This document shows positions 9,468 to 20,423 of a stretch of 64,000 nucleotides of DNA, piece by piece; position 1 is the stretch's first letter; every line of letters begins with the position of its first letter. Under the pieces are notes generated by a model. The model worked only from the letters and a program-made list of their open reading frames with translations. It was not told the origin of the DNA and made no database searches. Made by a program: the position numbers and the translations under genes. The stretch is from Esteya vermicola (Eukaryota > Ascomycota > Sordariomycetes > Ophiostomatales > Ophiostomataceae), in contig PCDM01000007.1 of the NCBI GenBank assembly GCA_002778215.1, positions 1,984,001 through 2,048,000 on the forward strand, in the 5' to 3' direction.

Positions 9468-10653
9468 CTACCTGCTGCTGCCGCCTCTGGCCACGGCAAC
9501 GGCCTGCGCGGCTTCGGCCTGCAGCGCCAGCACGTCCGTCGACACGTTGACCATGCCGAACCCTGCCGCCGCATAGTCGCGGGCCTGCTCGGCCGTTGCC
9601 GCATAGACGCCACACACGCGCCCCGCCGCCTGGGCCGCCGCCAGCGTGCGCGCCAGGGCCGCACTGACCGTCGGCGGCACGACGCCGTCGAGGATGGGAT
9701 GGCCAAGGTTGTTGGCCAGATCAAAGGGGCCGACAAAGAGCGCGTCCACGAGCGGCGCAATCTGCTCCACGCTGTCGAGGGCCTCCTGCGTCTCTATCTG
9801 CACCATGACGAGCGTGCTGCTGTGGGCCTGCTCCAGGTACTCGGTAAACGTCGGCAGCTGCGGCTGCGGCGAGTCGGCCTGTCGCGCCCGGAAGCCCTGC
9901 ATGGCCAGCGGTGAGCCAAACCCGCGGCGGCCCTGTGGCGGGAACTTGCACGCCGACACGAGCGCCTTGACCTCTTGTACGGTGCGGACGAGCGGTGCCA
10001 GAATCTGTTTGTCAGTTTGTCAGACAGGAGAGGGGGGGGAGGTGTATATGAAGACGGTACTCACGCCGTGAGCGCCAGCGTCCAGCGCTCCTGACAAGGT
10101 TAGCAATGAAATAAAAGAGAGAGAGAGAGAGAAAGAGGGACTGTACATACTCTTCACCATCCATGGCTGCAGGTCAGGAATGCGCACAATGGGCGAAGCA
10201 CCCTCGGCGGCAATGACCGGTACAATCTCGTGCATGGCGCCGTCTATAGAGATCCGGCTCGTCAATTACGGCAGATCACAACAGATCACAGCAGATCACA
10301 ACAGAATACAACAGAATACACCCTCGTCCACATGTCCTACCGTCAATCTGGCCATGCTCGCAGTCCACGAGCACCCAGTCAATGCCCGGAGTCCGAGCGA
10401 GTGCGCGAGAAATGTTGGCTCCCGGAAGCATCTGCCAGTGGCCCAGACTGGCTGGCCTGCCGTGTTCTTGGAAACGGTCAAAGGCCTGCTTGAGAGGATT
10501 CGCCTGTGCCATGTCCACCTTTTGGCCAGAGCCGGCTATGGTCTGATAGAGGGCCGCCCTTCTTGCCGTAGGATGCGCCATGTAGGCTGGGCGCAGCGGG
10601 CTAGAGCCGTGCCATTGGCGGAGGAGCGCCGGGACTACAGAACCGCGCGCCAT
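9468..10653 (-). CDS. HpcH/HpaI-type aldolase (2-oxo acid aldolase family)
   Basis: Predicted class II, metal-dependent aldolase of the HpcH/HpaI family, which splits or joins pyruvate-type units with aldehydes. The true fungal substrate is unknown. Exons 10653-10341, 10243-10151, 10090-10065 and 10004-9468 give 322 residues. Signature segments are DWVLVDCEHGQIDD, IVRIPDLQPWMVKRALDAGA, HGILAPLV, a GRRGFGSP loop, VMVQIET (metal-binding Glu) and ALFVGPFDLANNLG. The first ~45 residues are Arg/Ala/Ser-rich with no acidic residue, suggesting import into mitochondria. The third exon is only 26 nt, but it supplies the conserved RALDAGAHG stretch, so it is real. Shares a 377-bp divergent promoter with LSM8. 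Confidence 0.9.
10115..10133. repeat. GA microsatellite in aldolase intron 2
   Basis: About nine GA units on + (CT in gene sense), between the 26-nt exon and exon 2. Confidence 0.8.
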
Positions 10654-11030
10654 TAGAGAAACTCGTAAGCCCAGAATGTACGTACGAGAGAAAGAAGGAC
10701 AGTGGCAGCGTAGGAGTCCTCGTGGCCGTCGAGGCACTTTGAGGAGGCTGCGGGGCATACCTGTGGAGGTGATTGTGGCTGGTATCGTGCGCCACAATTC
10801 GCAAATATCACAGAGTACAGTAGCTTCCGACACCCCACATGCTTTTTTCTGCGGCGACGAAGACGACGAAGACGACAACCACAACCACATCCGTTCTTTT
10901 TCTTCTCTCGCTTCCCGTACTCCTCTGTTTTTTTGGTGGACATTCGGCTCTTCTGCACATTCCCTTCCTGTCACGACTGCCATTTCGACAGGTGCGAGAC
11001 TGGGGGGTCCGGCCACCGGCGACATAAATC
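10654..11030. promoter_or_regulatory. Divergent promoter, aldolase / LSM8
   Basis: Spacer between two opposed ATGs. It contains a GACGAAGACGACGAAGACGAC repeat near 10856-10876 and a T/C-rich run at 10888-10935. Open frames on the minus strand (to 11025) continue the aldolase frame upstream of its ATG but show no conserved sequence. Confidence 0.5.
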
Positions 11031-11469
11031 ATGGCGGCCCTCCTTCGCAGCTATGTCGAGAGTATGTCTCTGGCCGCAGATCTCGTCCTTGGTATACTGA
11101 CGTCGTTTTAGAAAAGGTCCTTGTGCTCACGGTCGACTCCCGCATCTTGGTCGGCACGCTTGCCTGCATCGACAACTCGACCAACCTGGTACGTCTCTTC
11201 TCTGCTTGTCCGCCTGTGTGTCTGCGTGTTTGCGTGTTTGCGTGTTTGCGTTCTTTTACGCTGACCATTCCCAGGTATTGCAGTCGGCTGTAGAACGCGT
11301 CATAAACACCCCCGACGATGCCGAACCGTCTGCTGAAGTGTCGCTCGGCCTCTACATTGTGCGGGGCGACAATGTGTGCAGTGTAGGGCTCGTGGACGAG
11401 GAGCTGGATGCGTCCATCAACTGGACAAAGGTCAAGGGAAGCGTCATTGGCACGACAAAGCACGTGTGA
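11031..11469 (+). CDS. LSM8: LSM8, U6 snRNA-associated Sm-like protein
   Basis: Subunit of the nuclear Lsm2-8 ring that binds the 3' end of U6 snRNA in splicing. Exons 11031-11061, 11112-11188 and 11275-11469 give 100 residues. Sm1 reads KVLVLTVDSRILVGTLACID..TNLVL. Sm2 contains the diagnostic VSLGLYIVRGDNVCSVGLVDE, very close to human LSM8 (GLYIVRGDNVAVIGEID). The first exon codes only MAALLRSYVE plus one base. The spliced junction gives E-K-K-V-L. Size matches the family (about 95-110). Confidence 0.95.
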
Positions 11470-11696
11470 GCGGCGGGTAGCTGGGCATCGCACTGCAGCG
11501 ACTACGAGCGCGGTGGACTGGACAAACATATAGGGCAGATCGTGGGCAGATCGTGGGGGGAAAAGAGCACATATACAAGAAAAAGATACCCAGCAAGATT
11601 CACGGCGTCACAGAGTGTGCTGATGATCATGTATGAAGAATGGAGCCAAATTGGAAAAAAGGAATGAAAAGAAACATGCACCAAAGTCTACTGAAA

Positions 11697-13313
11697 TCAA
11701 CTAAAAAGTCTCTCCATGAGATAGCCTGCAAAGGCGTCTTCGCCGGGCGTGCCAATGATGCGGTTGATGCGGTTGCCCTTGCGGAGGCTGAGCCAGCCCA
11801 TGGTGTCACCCGGCACGTCGGCAAACTGCAGGTCATCGATGCTGCCCGGGGGCGCCGCCGCCGCCGCGACGAGGGCGGCGTCGTCCTCGCCGGGCTTGCT
11901 GCGCACGCGCCTGTCGACGACGTGCATGCCGCGCGTCCACTGGCCCGAGGTCTCGACGCGAATGTCTTCGGGCTGCGACACCGGCTTCCAGGCGGGGTCG
12001 TCCCGCGCCAGCATGTACCAGACACAGAGCGGGTCGTGCAGAGACAGCCCCGGCTCGCTGCCGTCGCCCACCATGGACTCGATCTTGTTGAACGTGCCGA
12101 CCATGAATGTCCGGACCCATCGAGCCAGCGGGCTGCCGGCCTCTTCGACGGCGCCAATCTTTTTCAGAAAGTACTGCTTGTTGAGCAGGTGCGGTGTCGT
12201 GATGTCGAGGGGGAAGAGCGTCAGCTTGAGCGACCGCGGCAGTTTCGCCGGGTAGGGTGGCAGCACCGACTTTCCGTGCAGCACGGGCGGCATCGTGGAT
12301 GCCGGGGTCGGCGATGTCAGCGCATAGACACGGGCGGCGGCCACGGCGTCCGCATAGCAGTTGAACTCGGCCACGGGCGTGATGTTGCCTTCGAGGTCGA
12401 TGGTGCCGCCCATGACGACGAGCTCCTTGACGCGCAGAAACGTGGCGGGGTCCTCGGCGGCGGCGAGGGCGATGTTGGTCAGCGGGCCGACGGCCACAAT
12501 GGTGATAGTGTCGGCCGGCTCTTCTCGGAGGATGCGGAGGATCTCCTTGTGGGCGACCGTCTTGGAGGGCGTAAAGAGGGAGGAGAAGGAGAGGTCGTCG
12601 GTAGCGGCGGCGGCGGCGTCCGGCTCGCCAGGAGCAAAGAGGGACTTCCACGTATCGACGGGGGTGAGATCCGGGTGCTGGTGGCAAACCTGTCAGATTC
12701 CGGAAAGGCTTCTTCATCTTGAGCTCTCTAGGCTCTAGGCTCTATACACTTACAGCATCGTGCACGCCGTGCAGACCATCCGCACCATCTGCAGAGGCAA
12801 GCGCGAGTTAGACATGCAGAGATTCCGAGGAGATGGTCAGGGATGGGACGTACGAAAGTGGTCGGCCATCAGCAGCTCGTCTTCCAGAGGATGCTCGGCC
12901 CCCACAGCGACAATGGGCTTAAAGGCCTTCAACGTCCCAAAGCCCTGGCTACGGCTCCCGGTAGTCTTGCGCCACGCCATCTCCTTTTCGAGGACATGGA
13001 ACAGGGCCACGACATTCCGGAGACACCTGATAGCCAGATTAGAAGAGGATATCAAAGTCATATCAGAGGGATGCCAGAGCCGACTGGCGAGAGACGCACC
13101 TTTGCAGGGGAACGTTGCCGTATGTCACAGACAGCATGACGACCTCGAGCTCTTCGGGCGAGGCGCTGAGCGCCAGCAGCATGGCGAGGGCATCATCGAC
13201 GCCTACAGGGCAGAGAGCATCAGCAGGCGATAACAAGATAAGCGGCACCAGATGCAGAGTCTTGATATCTTACCGGGGTCCGTGTCGATGATGATGCGGT
13301 TCTTGGGGGCCAT
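11697..13313 (-). CDS. URH1: Inosine/uridine-preferring nucleoside hydrolase (uridine nucleosidase)
   Basis: Cytosolic salvage enzyme that cleaves the N-glycosidic bond of ribonucleosides. Exons 13313-13274, 13202-13100, 13026-12854, 12788-12754 and 12677-11697 give about 443 residues. The N terminus rebuilds the Ca-binding motif IIIDTDPGVDDALAMLLAL across intron 1. Later come VTYGN, HGADGLHGVHDAHPDL (exon 4, only 35 nt, carries most of it), EILRILREEPADTITIVAVGPLTNIALA, VMGGTIDLEGNITPVAEFNCYADA and HDPLCVWYML with the catalytic-site His. An acceptor 12 nt earlier (12689) would add VCHQ; I prefer the later CAG because it restores HDAHPDL. It is longer than yeast Urh1 (340), mainly by an internal Ala/Asp linker and a longer C-terminal half. 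Confidence 0.92.
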
Positions 13314-14977
13314 GACTATGGTACTCGTACACGCACTAGAGGCTCTACTGTGTATGATCCTAGGATCCGTGCGAGGAGAAGCTGACGAAGCCGTCTTTCG
13401 AAACGAGCATCAGCAAGTGGTCATGGTGGGGTTGATGTCTCATTACGAAGCTACCACAGCTATCATCAAGTGTGGCTGTGCTGTGGCTAGTACTTGTCAT
13501 CAGCAGAGACTTGTCTCGTAACTCACAAGTACGAGTACTGACACAGGCACATACCACTCGCCTGTGATCGGAAGCACTGTACATGCAATACTTGTTGCGA
13601 ATTTGGCTAAATATACGAGTGCAAAGTACAGGTTCATCATGCCATGGCTGAGCACGTACTCTGTACTTCGTACTGCGGACGGACCAGAAGCGGCACAATT
13701 CGTATTAGCAAGCCTGTGGAGCTAATGAATAGTGCCTCTCAGGCTGCTGTGTACCTCCCAAGATGTCAAGAGTTTTTCCCATGCTCAACAAGCTTTCTGG
13801 ATGGGCGAGGAACTGCTAGTCAGATGGAGACATTTCAGATCAATGATCTGCCCGGTGAATTCGCATCGAAGAGTGAAGCAGGACAAATCAGACGAGCATG
13901 GTCCATGACTGAGAAAGTAGAAAAAAGGGCGGTGCCAGGTACGTATACGTGCTGGGGACTGTCACGTGAAATTCTGACACAAAAAAGGGGTGACCTTGCC
14001 AAGCGCATCAAACACACGACAGCGCAAAGTACTCGTATACCGAGCACTAAATGAGCCACTCAAACCGACCCAAGACCACCCAAAACATCCAAAATACCGA
14101 CACTGTGTAATAAAAATACCACTCGTAATACTCCGCAGCCAATCCCAAAAGAGCTGAAGCCACCTGTTTATTTCCACTGTACCGACCCCATCGCGCCTGC
14201 CCCATCTCCGGAGAGAGCTCCTGCTAAACTCGCAGCAATCTGTCCTCCAGACGGCCATCTGTCCTCCTCTCCATCTCTCCATCCTCTCAACCTCCTTTTT
14301 TTTACCCATTCGGCAACTTTCCTGTCTCGTCCGCCACCCCCTTTTCCCTTCCTGAATCCTCTTGATTTCGTGTCATCCGTTTCGTTGCTGCCTCTACACA
14401 GTACTGCACACACACCCTCTTTTTACCAAGTTCCAACCCTAAAAAAGAACAATCAGAAAAGCGGCCAAAAAAAAGGGAAAAAAAGAAATAGCATTCGTTG
14501 GTCTTCTGCATTACCCCAATTCTTTCGTCACATTACCACTCCAACCGTCTCATCCTAGCTGTTTGCCACTGTCCTTTGTACTTTTATTTTCTCTCTTCTC
14601 TTCCTTTTCCTCTCTCTGCCTCTCGCGCATTGTCTCTCCTTCCCTTGTGATTCTCGTCACACCAACAACCCAGAATCCGTTGGCTTTCTACGACAAAATC
14701 TCCCCGTCTCCCAGACTGCCGAGCGTCTTTCATCTCAAGCCAAAGCCGGGTGCAGCCGTCCTGCTGGGATCTACTGTGTAGGCCAGCTCACGATCAAGTC
14801 CACCGCCAATCACTTCTCCCCCTTCGTCCATCCACCCCGATTCGGGTCATCGAAATAGGGGGGAGTCCAATCACTCGCATTTCCTGCACTCCTTCTCCCG
14901 TCCACCTATCATCGTTTGGCATCTAGAGGCGCTCTAGATCCACCTCAACCTCGACCTACACACCTCTTTCTGTCATT
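13314..14977. promoter_or_regulatory. Large divergent spacer, nucleosidase / 14978 gene
   Basis: 1.66 kb with no supported gene. It holds GTACGAGTACT-type words at 13321-13330, 13528-13539 and 14029-14040, a TCACGTGA palindrome near 13962-13969, and a pyrimidine-rich stretch at 14560-14650 that probably belongs to the leader of the 14978 gene. A 136-codon ATG frame (13644-14054) shows no recognisable domain. Confidence 0.5.
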
Positions 14978-16219
14978 ATGGGTGTGTCCATGTCTACTCT
15001 CTTTGGCTGGACAGCCGTCCTCAGCATCTTTGGTGCGTACGCCTACCGTGAATGGTGCAAGAGCACGCAGGCACAGCTGGCCCGGGCTGCCGTACAGCAG
15101 CGACAGCGACAGGAACGCGCCATTCCCGCCCAGCGGAGAGAACCAAAGGAAGCCCGACCGAAGCGGGCGCGGGTCAACGACACGCCCAAGCCACCCGTCC
15201 AGGTCGCCGCACCAGCACCAGCTCCGGCCACCAAGTACAGCTACAGCTCCGAGGACGATGCCGCCAGCAACCGGGAATTTGCCCGCCAGCTGGCCAGCGT
15301 GAAGCAGGGAACCAAGTTCACCGGCAAGGCGGTCAGCGAGACACGGCAGAAGAGCGTCAAACAGTCGCGTGCCGAGGAGCATCCGACATCGGGCGACAGC
15401 GCCATTGCCGTCTCGGCCCCGTCTTCCACGGCCGGCATCGACGCCGACGATGACCGGTCCTCGGCTGCTTCGCCCGTGCTCGCCGCCGCCGTCGCCGGTG
15501 CCGTGGACGACATGCTGGAGAAGACGGCTCCCGGGCCGTCAGTTCTCCGTCTGACGGCATCAGAGGACCCGAAGCCCGCCAAGGAGAAGAAGCCCAAGTC
15601 GGCTCCGGAGCCGGCCGAGACCAAGAAGCAGCGCCAGAACCGCAAGAAGGTGGAGCAGGCCAAGGTGGCCCGCGAGGAGGCAGAAGCGGAGCGCAAGGTC
15701 AAGCTGGAGGCGCAGCGCCGCACAGCCCGCATTGCCGAGGGCCGCGCTGCCAAGGACGGCTCGGCCTTTATGGCAGCACAGGCCAACGCCGCGAATGCGT
15801 GGAAGAGCAACGGCGCCAAGCCGGCTGCCACCAACGGTGTGTCCGGCGAGTCCAGCCGGGTGCAGACGGACACGTCCAAGTCGTCGACGCTGTCGGTGGA
15901 CAAGGCGGACGACTGGATGTCGTCTCTTCCCTCGGAGGAGGAGCAGATGGAGATGCTCCGCAAGGACGACGAGGACTCGTGGAGCACAGTCAAGCCCAAG
16001 TCGCGCAAGGCAAAGACTGTAGAGTCTCCGGAGACGACGCCCACGCCGGCGCCTGCTCCGGCTGTCAAGGTGACAGCACCCGCAGTGTCCACGACGGTCA
16101 GTGTCAGCACTGCGACCGTTGTGTCGAGCACCAAGAGCAAGGTGTTTACGCACAAGTCGTCGTTTGCTGCTCTGACGACCGAGGAGACGGCCGAGGAGGA
16201 GGCAGAGTGGGACGTTTAA
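14978..16219 (+). CDS. Membrane-anchored, Lys/Glu-rich coiled-coil protein, conserved unknown
   Basis: Single exon, 413 residues. A short N terminus is followed by one hydrophobic segment (about 5-23, STLFGWTAVLSIFGAYAYRE) and then basic residues, as in a signal-anchor with the rest in the cytosol. A basic Arg/Gln stretch (40-65) leads to Ala/Ser-rich linkers. A strong charged helix at about 205-255 (KKQRQNRKKVEQAKVAREEA and onward) should form a coiled coil. The C terminus carries LPSEEEQMEMLRKDDEDSW and a final KSSFAALTTEETAEEEAEW acidic tail. The organisation resembles ribosome- or ER-associated adaptor proteins, but I know no assigned function. It is bounded by long spacers on both sides. 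Confidence 0.78.
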   Translation: MGVSMSTLFGWTAVLSIFGAYAYREWCKSTQAQLARAAVQQRQRQERAIPAQRREPKEARPKRARVNDTPKPPVQVAAPAPAPATKYSYSSEDDAASNREFARQLASVKQGTKFTGKAVSETRQKSVKQSRAEEHPTSGDSAIAVSAPSSTAGIDADDDRSSAASPVLAAAVAGAVDDMLEKTAPGPSVLRLTASEDPKPAKEKKPKSAPEPAETKKQRQNRKKVEQAKVAREEAEAERKVKLEAQRRTARIAEGRAAKDGSAFMAAQANAANAWKSNGAKPAATNGVSGESSRVQTDTSKSSTLSVDKADDWMSSLPSEEEQMEMLRKDDEDSWSTVKPKSRKAKTVESPETTPTPAPAPAVKVTAPAVSTTVSVSTATVVSSTKSKVFTHKSSFAALTTEETAEEEAEWDV

Positions 16220-17264
16220 TTATCGGAGTCGATGTCGCCGTCGCCGTCGAGCACCCGTCCTTTTTTTCTTTTGTTCAACCTCTTTTTCTCTTTCTAGCCT
16301 TGTACGGGTTCCTGACGACGGCAAGCGTCAGGAGCAGAATTCTGGTATGACGGCATTCCTATGTATATTACGGCAAGGCGAAAAAAATGTTTCTATGGGA
16401 GCCGGATGCACGGTATATGCGGCGGCATTTCAAATCTTGCATCACTGGCAGAATTATGCCGTTGAGCGATTCGATATTTGATACGGTCTTTGTCGCAGAG
16501 ATGCGAGGATTAGCACTGGATGAGGATTTTTTTTTTTTATCTTTTTCTTTCCTTTTTCCTCTTTCATTTTCCCCCCATTTTTCTTATCTCTTTTTATCTC
16601 TTTTTATCTCTTTGAAATCTTTGGAGTCGGAAGGGGATTCTGAAGAGAAACAAAAAACAAATTGCTTGAGCTGTCGTTCTAGTTGTTTTAGCTTTATGTA
16701 TTGCTGTCTTTTTTATCACTATCTTGTTTTCTGATTCTTGTCATTTGTGAAGAATCTCATGGTTAGTTTATTACAGAACGGCAGATCCGTATCAGAATAT
16801 ACGGTAGTTTCCAATATACTCAACGAAACTTAATATTTGACAGGCGAACCCGCGTCGCACGAGACGGCTGCGCCTGGGACGTGTACTACATTGTTGTCTA
16901 CAAAGCCCTTCAAATCTTGGTCCATCTGCATATCTGAATGGTCAGGCGGTTTAAGCTCATACGATACATTGTTCTTCATTGACCTATCAAAAGCATGGTT
17001 GGGAACGGGTACGACAGATGCGAATCACGATGCAACATAGTACGGCAGATTAAAGACCTAATTAAAGCTACACTCTCCCCAGTTTCTCTCGACACCAGTG
17101 ACGTATTCATGGTGACACATTAAAATTAAAGAAGGATACACAAAAGATGCGTATCTCGACATGGTTTTCACGCTTCAACTTTCTCAACTTTCTCAACTTT
17201 TACCTTGACAGCATTCATATTAGGAAAATAGGGAACGAAAAAGACAATCGCGTCATGTCTGGCT
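16220..17264. other. Convergent spacer
   Basis: 1.0 kb between two stop codons, A/T-richer than the neighbouring exons. It contains a poly-T run at about 16531-16545 followed by CTTTTTAT repeats to 16615. It also has repeated CAACTTTCT at 17176-17202. No gene is seen. Confidence 0.5.
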
Positions 17265-18871
17265 TCAGTGGCTAGGCCCGGCCTCTGGTTTTTCGCTCGG
17301 ACTGTTGGGTACGGTTGGGGTCTCATTGGCATTTTTGTCGGCTTGCGGTGGACTGGCAGTCTTTGCTTTGGTATCTGGGTCTTGATACTTGTTAGAGGGA
17401 CCAAGACGAGAGAAAAAAGCAAGTGATGACAAACTTACAAATAAACTGAACCAACAACTCAATGAAAGCGGGCACCCAGGTCGCCAGAGAGAGAACCTGG
17501 CCAAAGCTCCACGAGCCATTCTGGTTGAGGGATCCCATGCGGTGGGAAATGGTGTAGCGGTAGCCGGAAAAGAGCCCGAGCTGCAGCCACATGACGAGAA
17601 CGCAGATGATGCTGTTCATCGCCCGAATGGTCTTCATCGCTTGACTGTCCCAGCTCCATGGGGAGGACTTGGAAGACTGGTCAGGCGGGGGAGACTGGCT
17701 AGGCGGAGGAGACTGGCTAGGCGGAGGAGACTGGCTAGGCGGGGGAGGCTGAGGGCTGGCATGCTTCTTTTCTTTCCCTAGAAGCATGGAGAGCAGCTCG
17801 TGGCTGAGCAGGCGCGCCTTCTTGGCGAGCATGGTGCGGTAGAACCACAGCAGGTAGTTGGGCAGCAGCACCACACAGGCGAGAATGAGAGCGCCGTTGA
17901 GGGAGGTGTGCAGCGTGCTGGGCTCGCATAGCTCCGACCAGACAAAGTCGTTGACGGCGTTGGGGTTGTCGAAGATGATGCGAAAGCTCAGATTGGTGTC
18001 GTTGAGGAGGCCAAAGTAGAGTGCCACGACGGTGATGCCAAAGGCAAGGGTGGACAGCCACAAGAATGCATAGATGCGGCGGTACTGGGGCTTTCTGATG
18101 TGCATCAGCAGCAGCAGGGGAGGGAAGATGGTGAAGATGCTAATGTAGGTGGCGTTGAGCAGCTGGTAGATCGAGTGTGTCTTGTTGGGGTGGATGCGCG
18201 CGGAGCCATGGCGGTAGGCGCCGGCGACGAGCATGGAGAGGGAGAAGAACAGGCCGGCACTGAGGAAGTTCTGCGTGGTGTTTTTGAACTTGTCAATGAC
18301 ACGGGTCCAGCTGGCGTGTTTGTCCTTGGAAGTCTTTGACATGCCCTCGTCCATGAGCAGTAGGACCACGTAGATGGTCGACAGGATGGCAGCCAGATAG
18401 TAGACGACCATGACCTGAGGGAAACGTCAGCCCATATTCTTTTCAAAGAAGAAAAAATAAAAAATAAAAAAGGAAAGAAAGAAAAAAAAATAAAAAAATA
18501 AAAAAAAAATAAAAAAAAAGGGAGTGGGAATTCTTGTCACTGACACCAATACCTGCCAAGTCGGCATCCCCTTCCCACTGCAAGTTGTGGCACAATGCCT
18601 CGCCGCACGATACCAGGGGAAAGTCAAGGATATTCTCCGCAAGGGCAGTGCTATCGTCCATATCGAAAAACCATTCAATAGCTTGGCCTACTGTTGGCGT
18701 GTCTGTGCCCGCCGGTAAGATGCTCAGAATATACATGTACGTGAGATTAAGGGGGAGTTCAAAAGAGTCGTCATTGAGCGAGGCAATATAAGCAGCCAGC
18801 CAGCTCGTGGCAGTGTCGCAGTCGGTAAAGACACCCTCGGTGGGCGGCACCCAGCCGTATACTGTGCTCAT
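17265..18871 (-). CDS. Polytopic fungal membrane protein of unknown function
   Basis: Predicted integral membrane protein of about 470 residues with roughly seven transmembrane helices. Exons are 18871-18545, 18414-17439 and 17374-17265. Exon 1 (109 residues) is a lumenal-looking domain with Cys pairs and an N-glycosylation sequon (LPLNLTYMY). Exon 2 carries the helices, starting VMVVYYLAAILSTIYVVLLL and ending ATWVPAFIELLVQFI, with a cytosolic loop of tandem PPPSQS repeats. Exon 3 is a soluble Pro/Lys-rich tail. Exon 1 requires a GTCAGT donor to keep frame; the more standard GTATTG eight bases earlier does not. The exon 3 acceptor is uncertain by six bases (17380 or 17374). A TATA box precedes the gene. 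I recognise the general architecture but not a named family. Confidence 0.7.
17682..17756 (-). repeat. Tandem 18-bp repeat coding PPPSQS
   Basis: Four near-identical 18-bp units in the cytosolic loop of the polytopic membrane protein, giving (SPPPSQ)n. The unit is in frame, so expansion changes loop length only. Confidence 0.85.
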
Positions 18872-19004
18872 AGTGGCCGGATGGGTGAAGAGCAAGTCGT
18901 GATGGAAAAAAGCAATGGGACTGTGAGGAAAGGGGGGCTCTCTGGTGGCTGCTGCGTGCTCGTAGGCTTTCTCGTCCTCTCGGGGTCGGCTTACCTTCCC
19001 CAGT

Positions 19005-19012
19005 CTTTATAG
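19005..19012 (-). promoter_or_regulatory. TATA box of the polytopic membrane protein gene
   Basis: CTATAAAG on the minus strand, about 135 bp upstream of the 18871 ATG. Confidence 0.55.
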
Positions 19013-19069
19013 ACGATGGCGAATGGCTATGGACATGCGTATTCGTACGGACATGGACAGATGAGTACA

Positions 19070-19124
19070 GAATACGCAGAATATGCAAAAGTTGCAGGAT
19101 ACGCAGAGTACTCTGAATACGCAG
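19070..19124. repeat. Imperfect tandem repeat GAATACGCAGA-type
   Basis: Four to five diverged copies of an 8-12 bp unit around TACGCAGA/TATGCA. It lies in a spacer and is probably non-coding. Confidence 0.6.
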
Positions 19125-20423
19125 TCAACAAGAAAAAAACTCCTCGGATTTCTGTTGCTGATCTCCGACACCACAACACGGTGGCCACCACCAGCTTCCT
19201 CGTCCCTATCCACAAATTGAGGCTCTGGCACCGCCGAGACCAGTTATCATAAGCCATGTTATCAACCTGGTAAGCACGGGAAATGAGGCTGAACGAATAA
19301 TGCTACGCCAAGATGACAAGCTGACTCTGCAGAGTGAGAGGAAACCAGAAAAGGGGGGTGGAGGGGCCAACTCAGGTGACTGTATAGCGACAGCCTTGCA
19401 TACAAATACCGCTGCATGAGACGAATCACACCCGAATTCTGCAGTGGAAGTCCGAGCGCCATAATTTTATATTTGTAGTGGCAACCTGTCTGACTCTTGT
19501 ATCCTATTTTAGTTGGGCTGGAAGGAGGATCGTTCTCTTTTAGGCAGTTCACCCCATGCTGCAGAAATTTTGACGTGTATATTGTACTCTATAAGAATAC
19601 CTCTTAAGGCTGGACTCCTGTTTATTTTTATAATTTTATAGTAGCAAGGCAGCGGACGACTTGGTCCGAACCCGGGGACTCGAATCTGATACATCACCTG
19701 CGCTGTGGACGCCACTTCTGGCAGCTCTCCCTTTTCCGGTCCACTCGGGGCTCTTCTTGCCCTTTCGGGCTTCTGAGCTTTCAGCTGCAGACGGCAGACG
19801 GCCTACGGCAGCGAACTGGCACAAGACGAGTCCACATACCTCCGACTGGTCTTTAGCTCGGATTTACCTCGGGCGCTTTTCATCATATGTCACTGAATAT
19901 ACAGCATTTGAGCAAACTTGCCAGGATTCGCGTATGGCTCTGCACTCGAGCCTTAAGCTCCGCGTGTGTTTTGTAGATCCCTCCTTGATTTGGTCGTGTT
20001 TATAAAGAGTTTTTTTGTTTTTTTTTGCTTGTCCACGTATCCCAGCATGAGTGGTGAATCCATAGAGGAACGTGAACAGAAAGCTGCAGTCAGAAAGAGG
20101 GGGAGAGCGTCGGCGGTCCGGTTTGATACCTGATATCATGCAACTTCTTCCTTGGTCCATGCGGTATTTACGTTTCCCATGAAGCCCCCCCTCCTATGCA
20201 TGCCCCCTCCATCCTTTCCTCCCATCCCCCGGACACACAGTTCCCCGCATAGATAGCTTGTGGGAAGTAGCCAGTCACATGCTGGAGGGGTACAGAAGTC
20301 CTTACTGGTTAAATAGACGGTGGCAGCCTCCGAGTCTCTGTGGACAAATCCAGCCTCTCGCATCCCCACCCACCGTCGATCACGCTGACCACTGTCTCAG
20401 AACCAGTGTCTTTTTTCATCAAT

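Larger units (their letters stand above)
18872..20423. promoter_or_regulatory. Divergent spacer, membrane protein / SDR gene
   Basis: 1.55 kb without a supported gene. It includes the TATA box at 19005-19012, a tandem TACGCAGA-type repeat at 19070-19124, and A/T-rich sequence at 19450-19640. The frames at 19016-19252 and 19661-20005 lack homology; the second starts at a non-ATG codon. Confidence 0.5.

Noticed and set aside
13644..14054. 136-codon ORF in the nucleosidase/14978 spacer
   Set aside because: No homology, no leader-like sequence before its ATG, and A/T-rich composition unlike real genes here.
19655..19710. tRNA-like B-box (GATTCGAGTCC on the minus strand)
   Set aside because: The flanking 5-bp T-stem does not pair and no anticodon arm or acceptor stem can be drawn.
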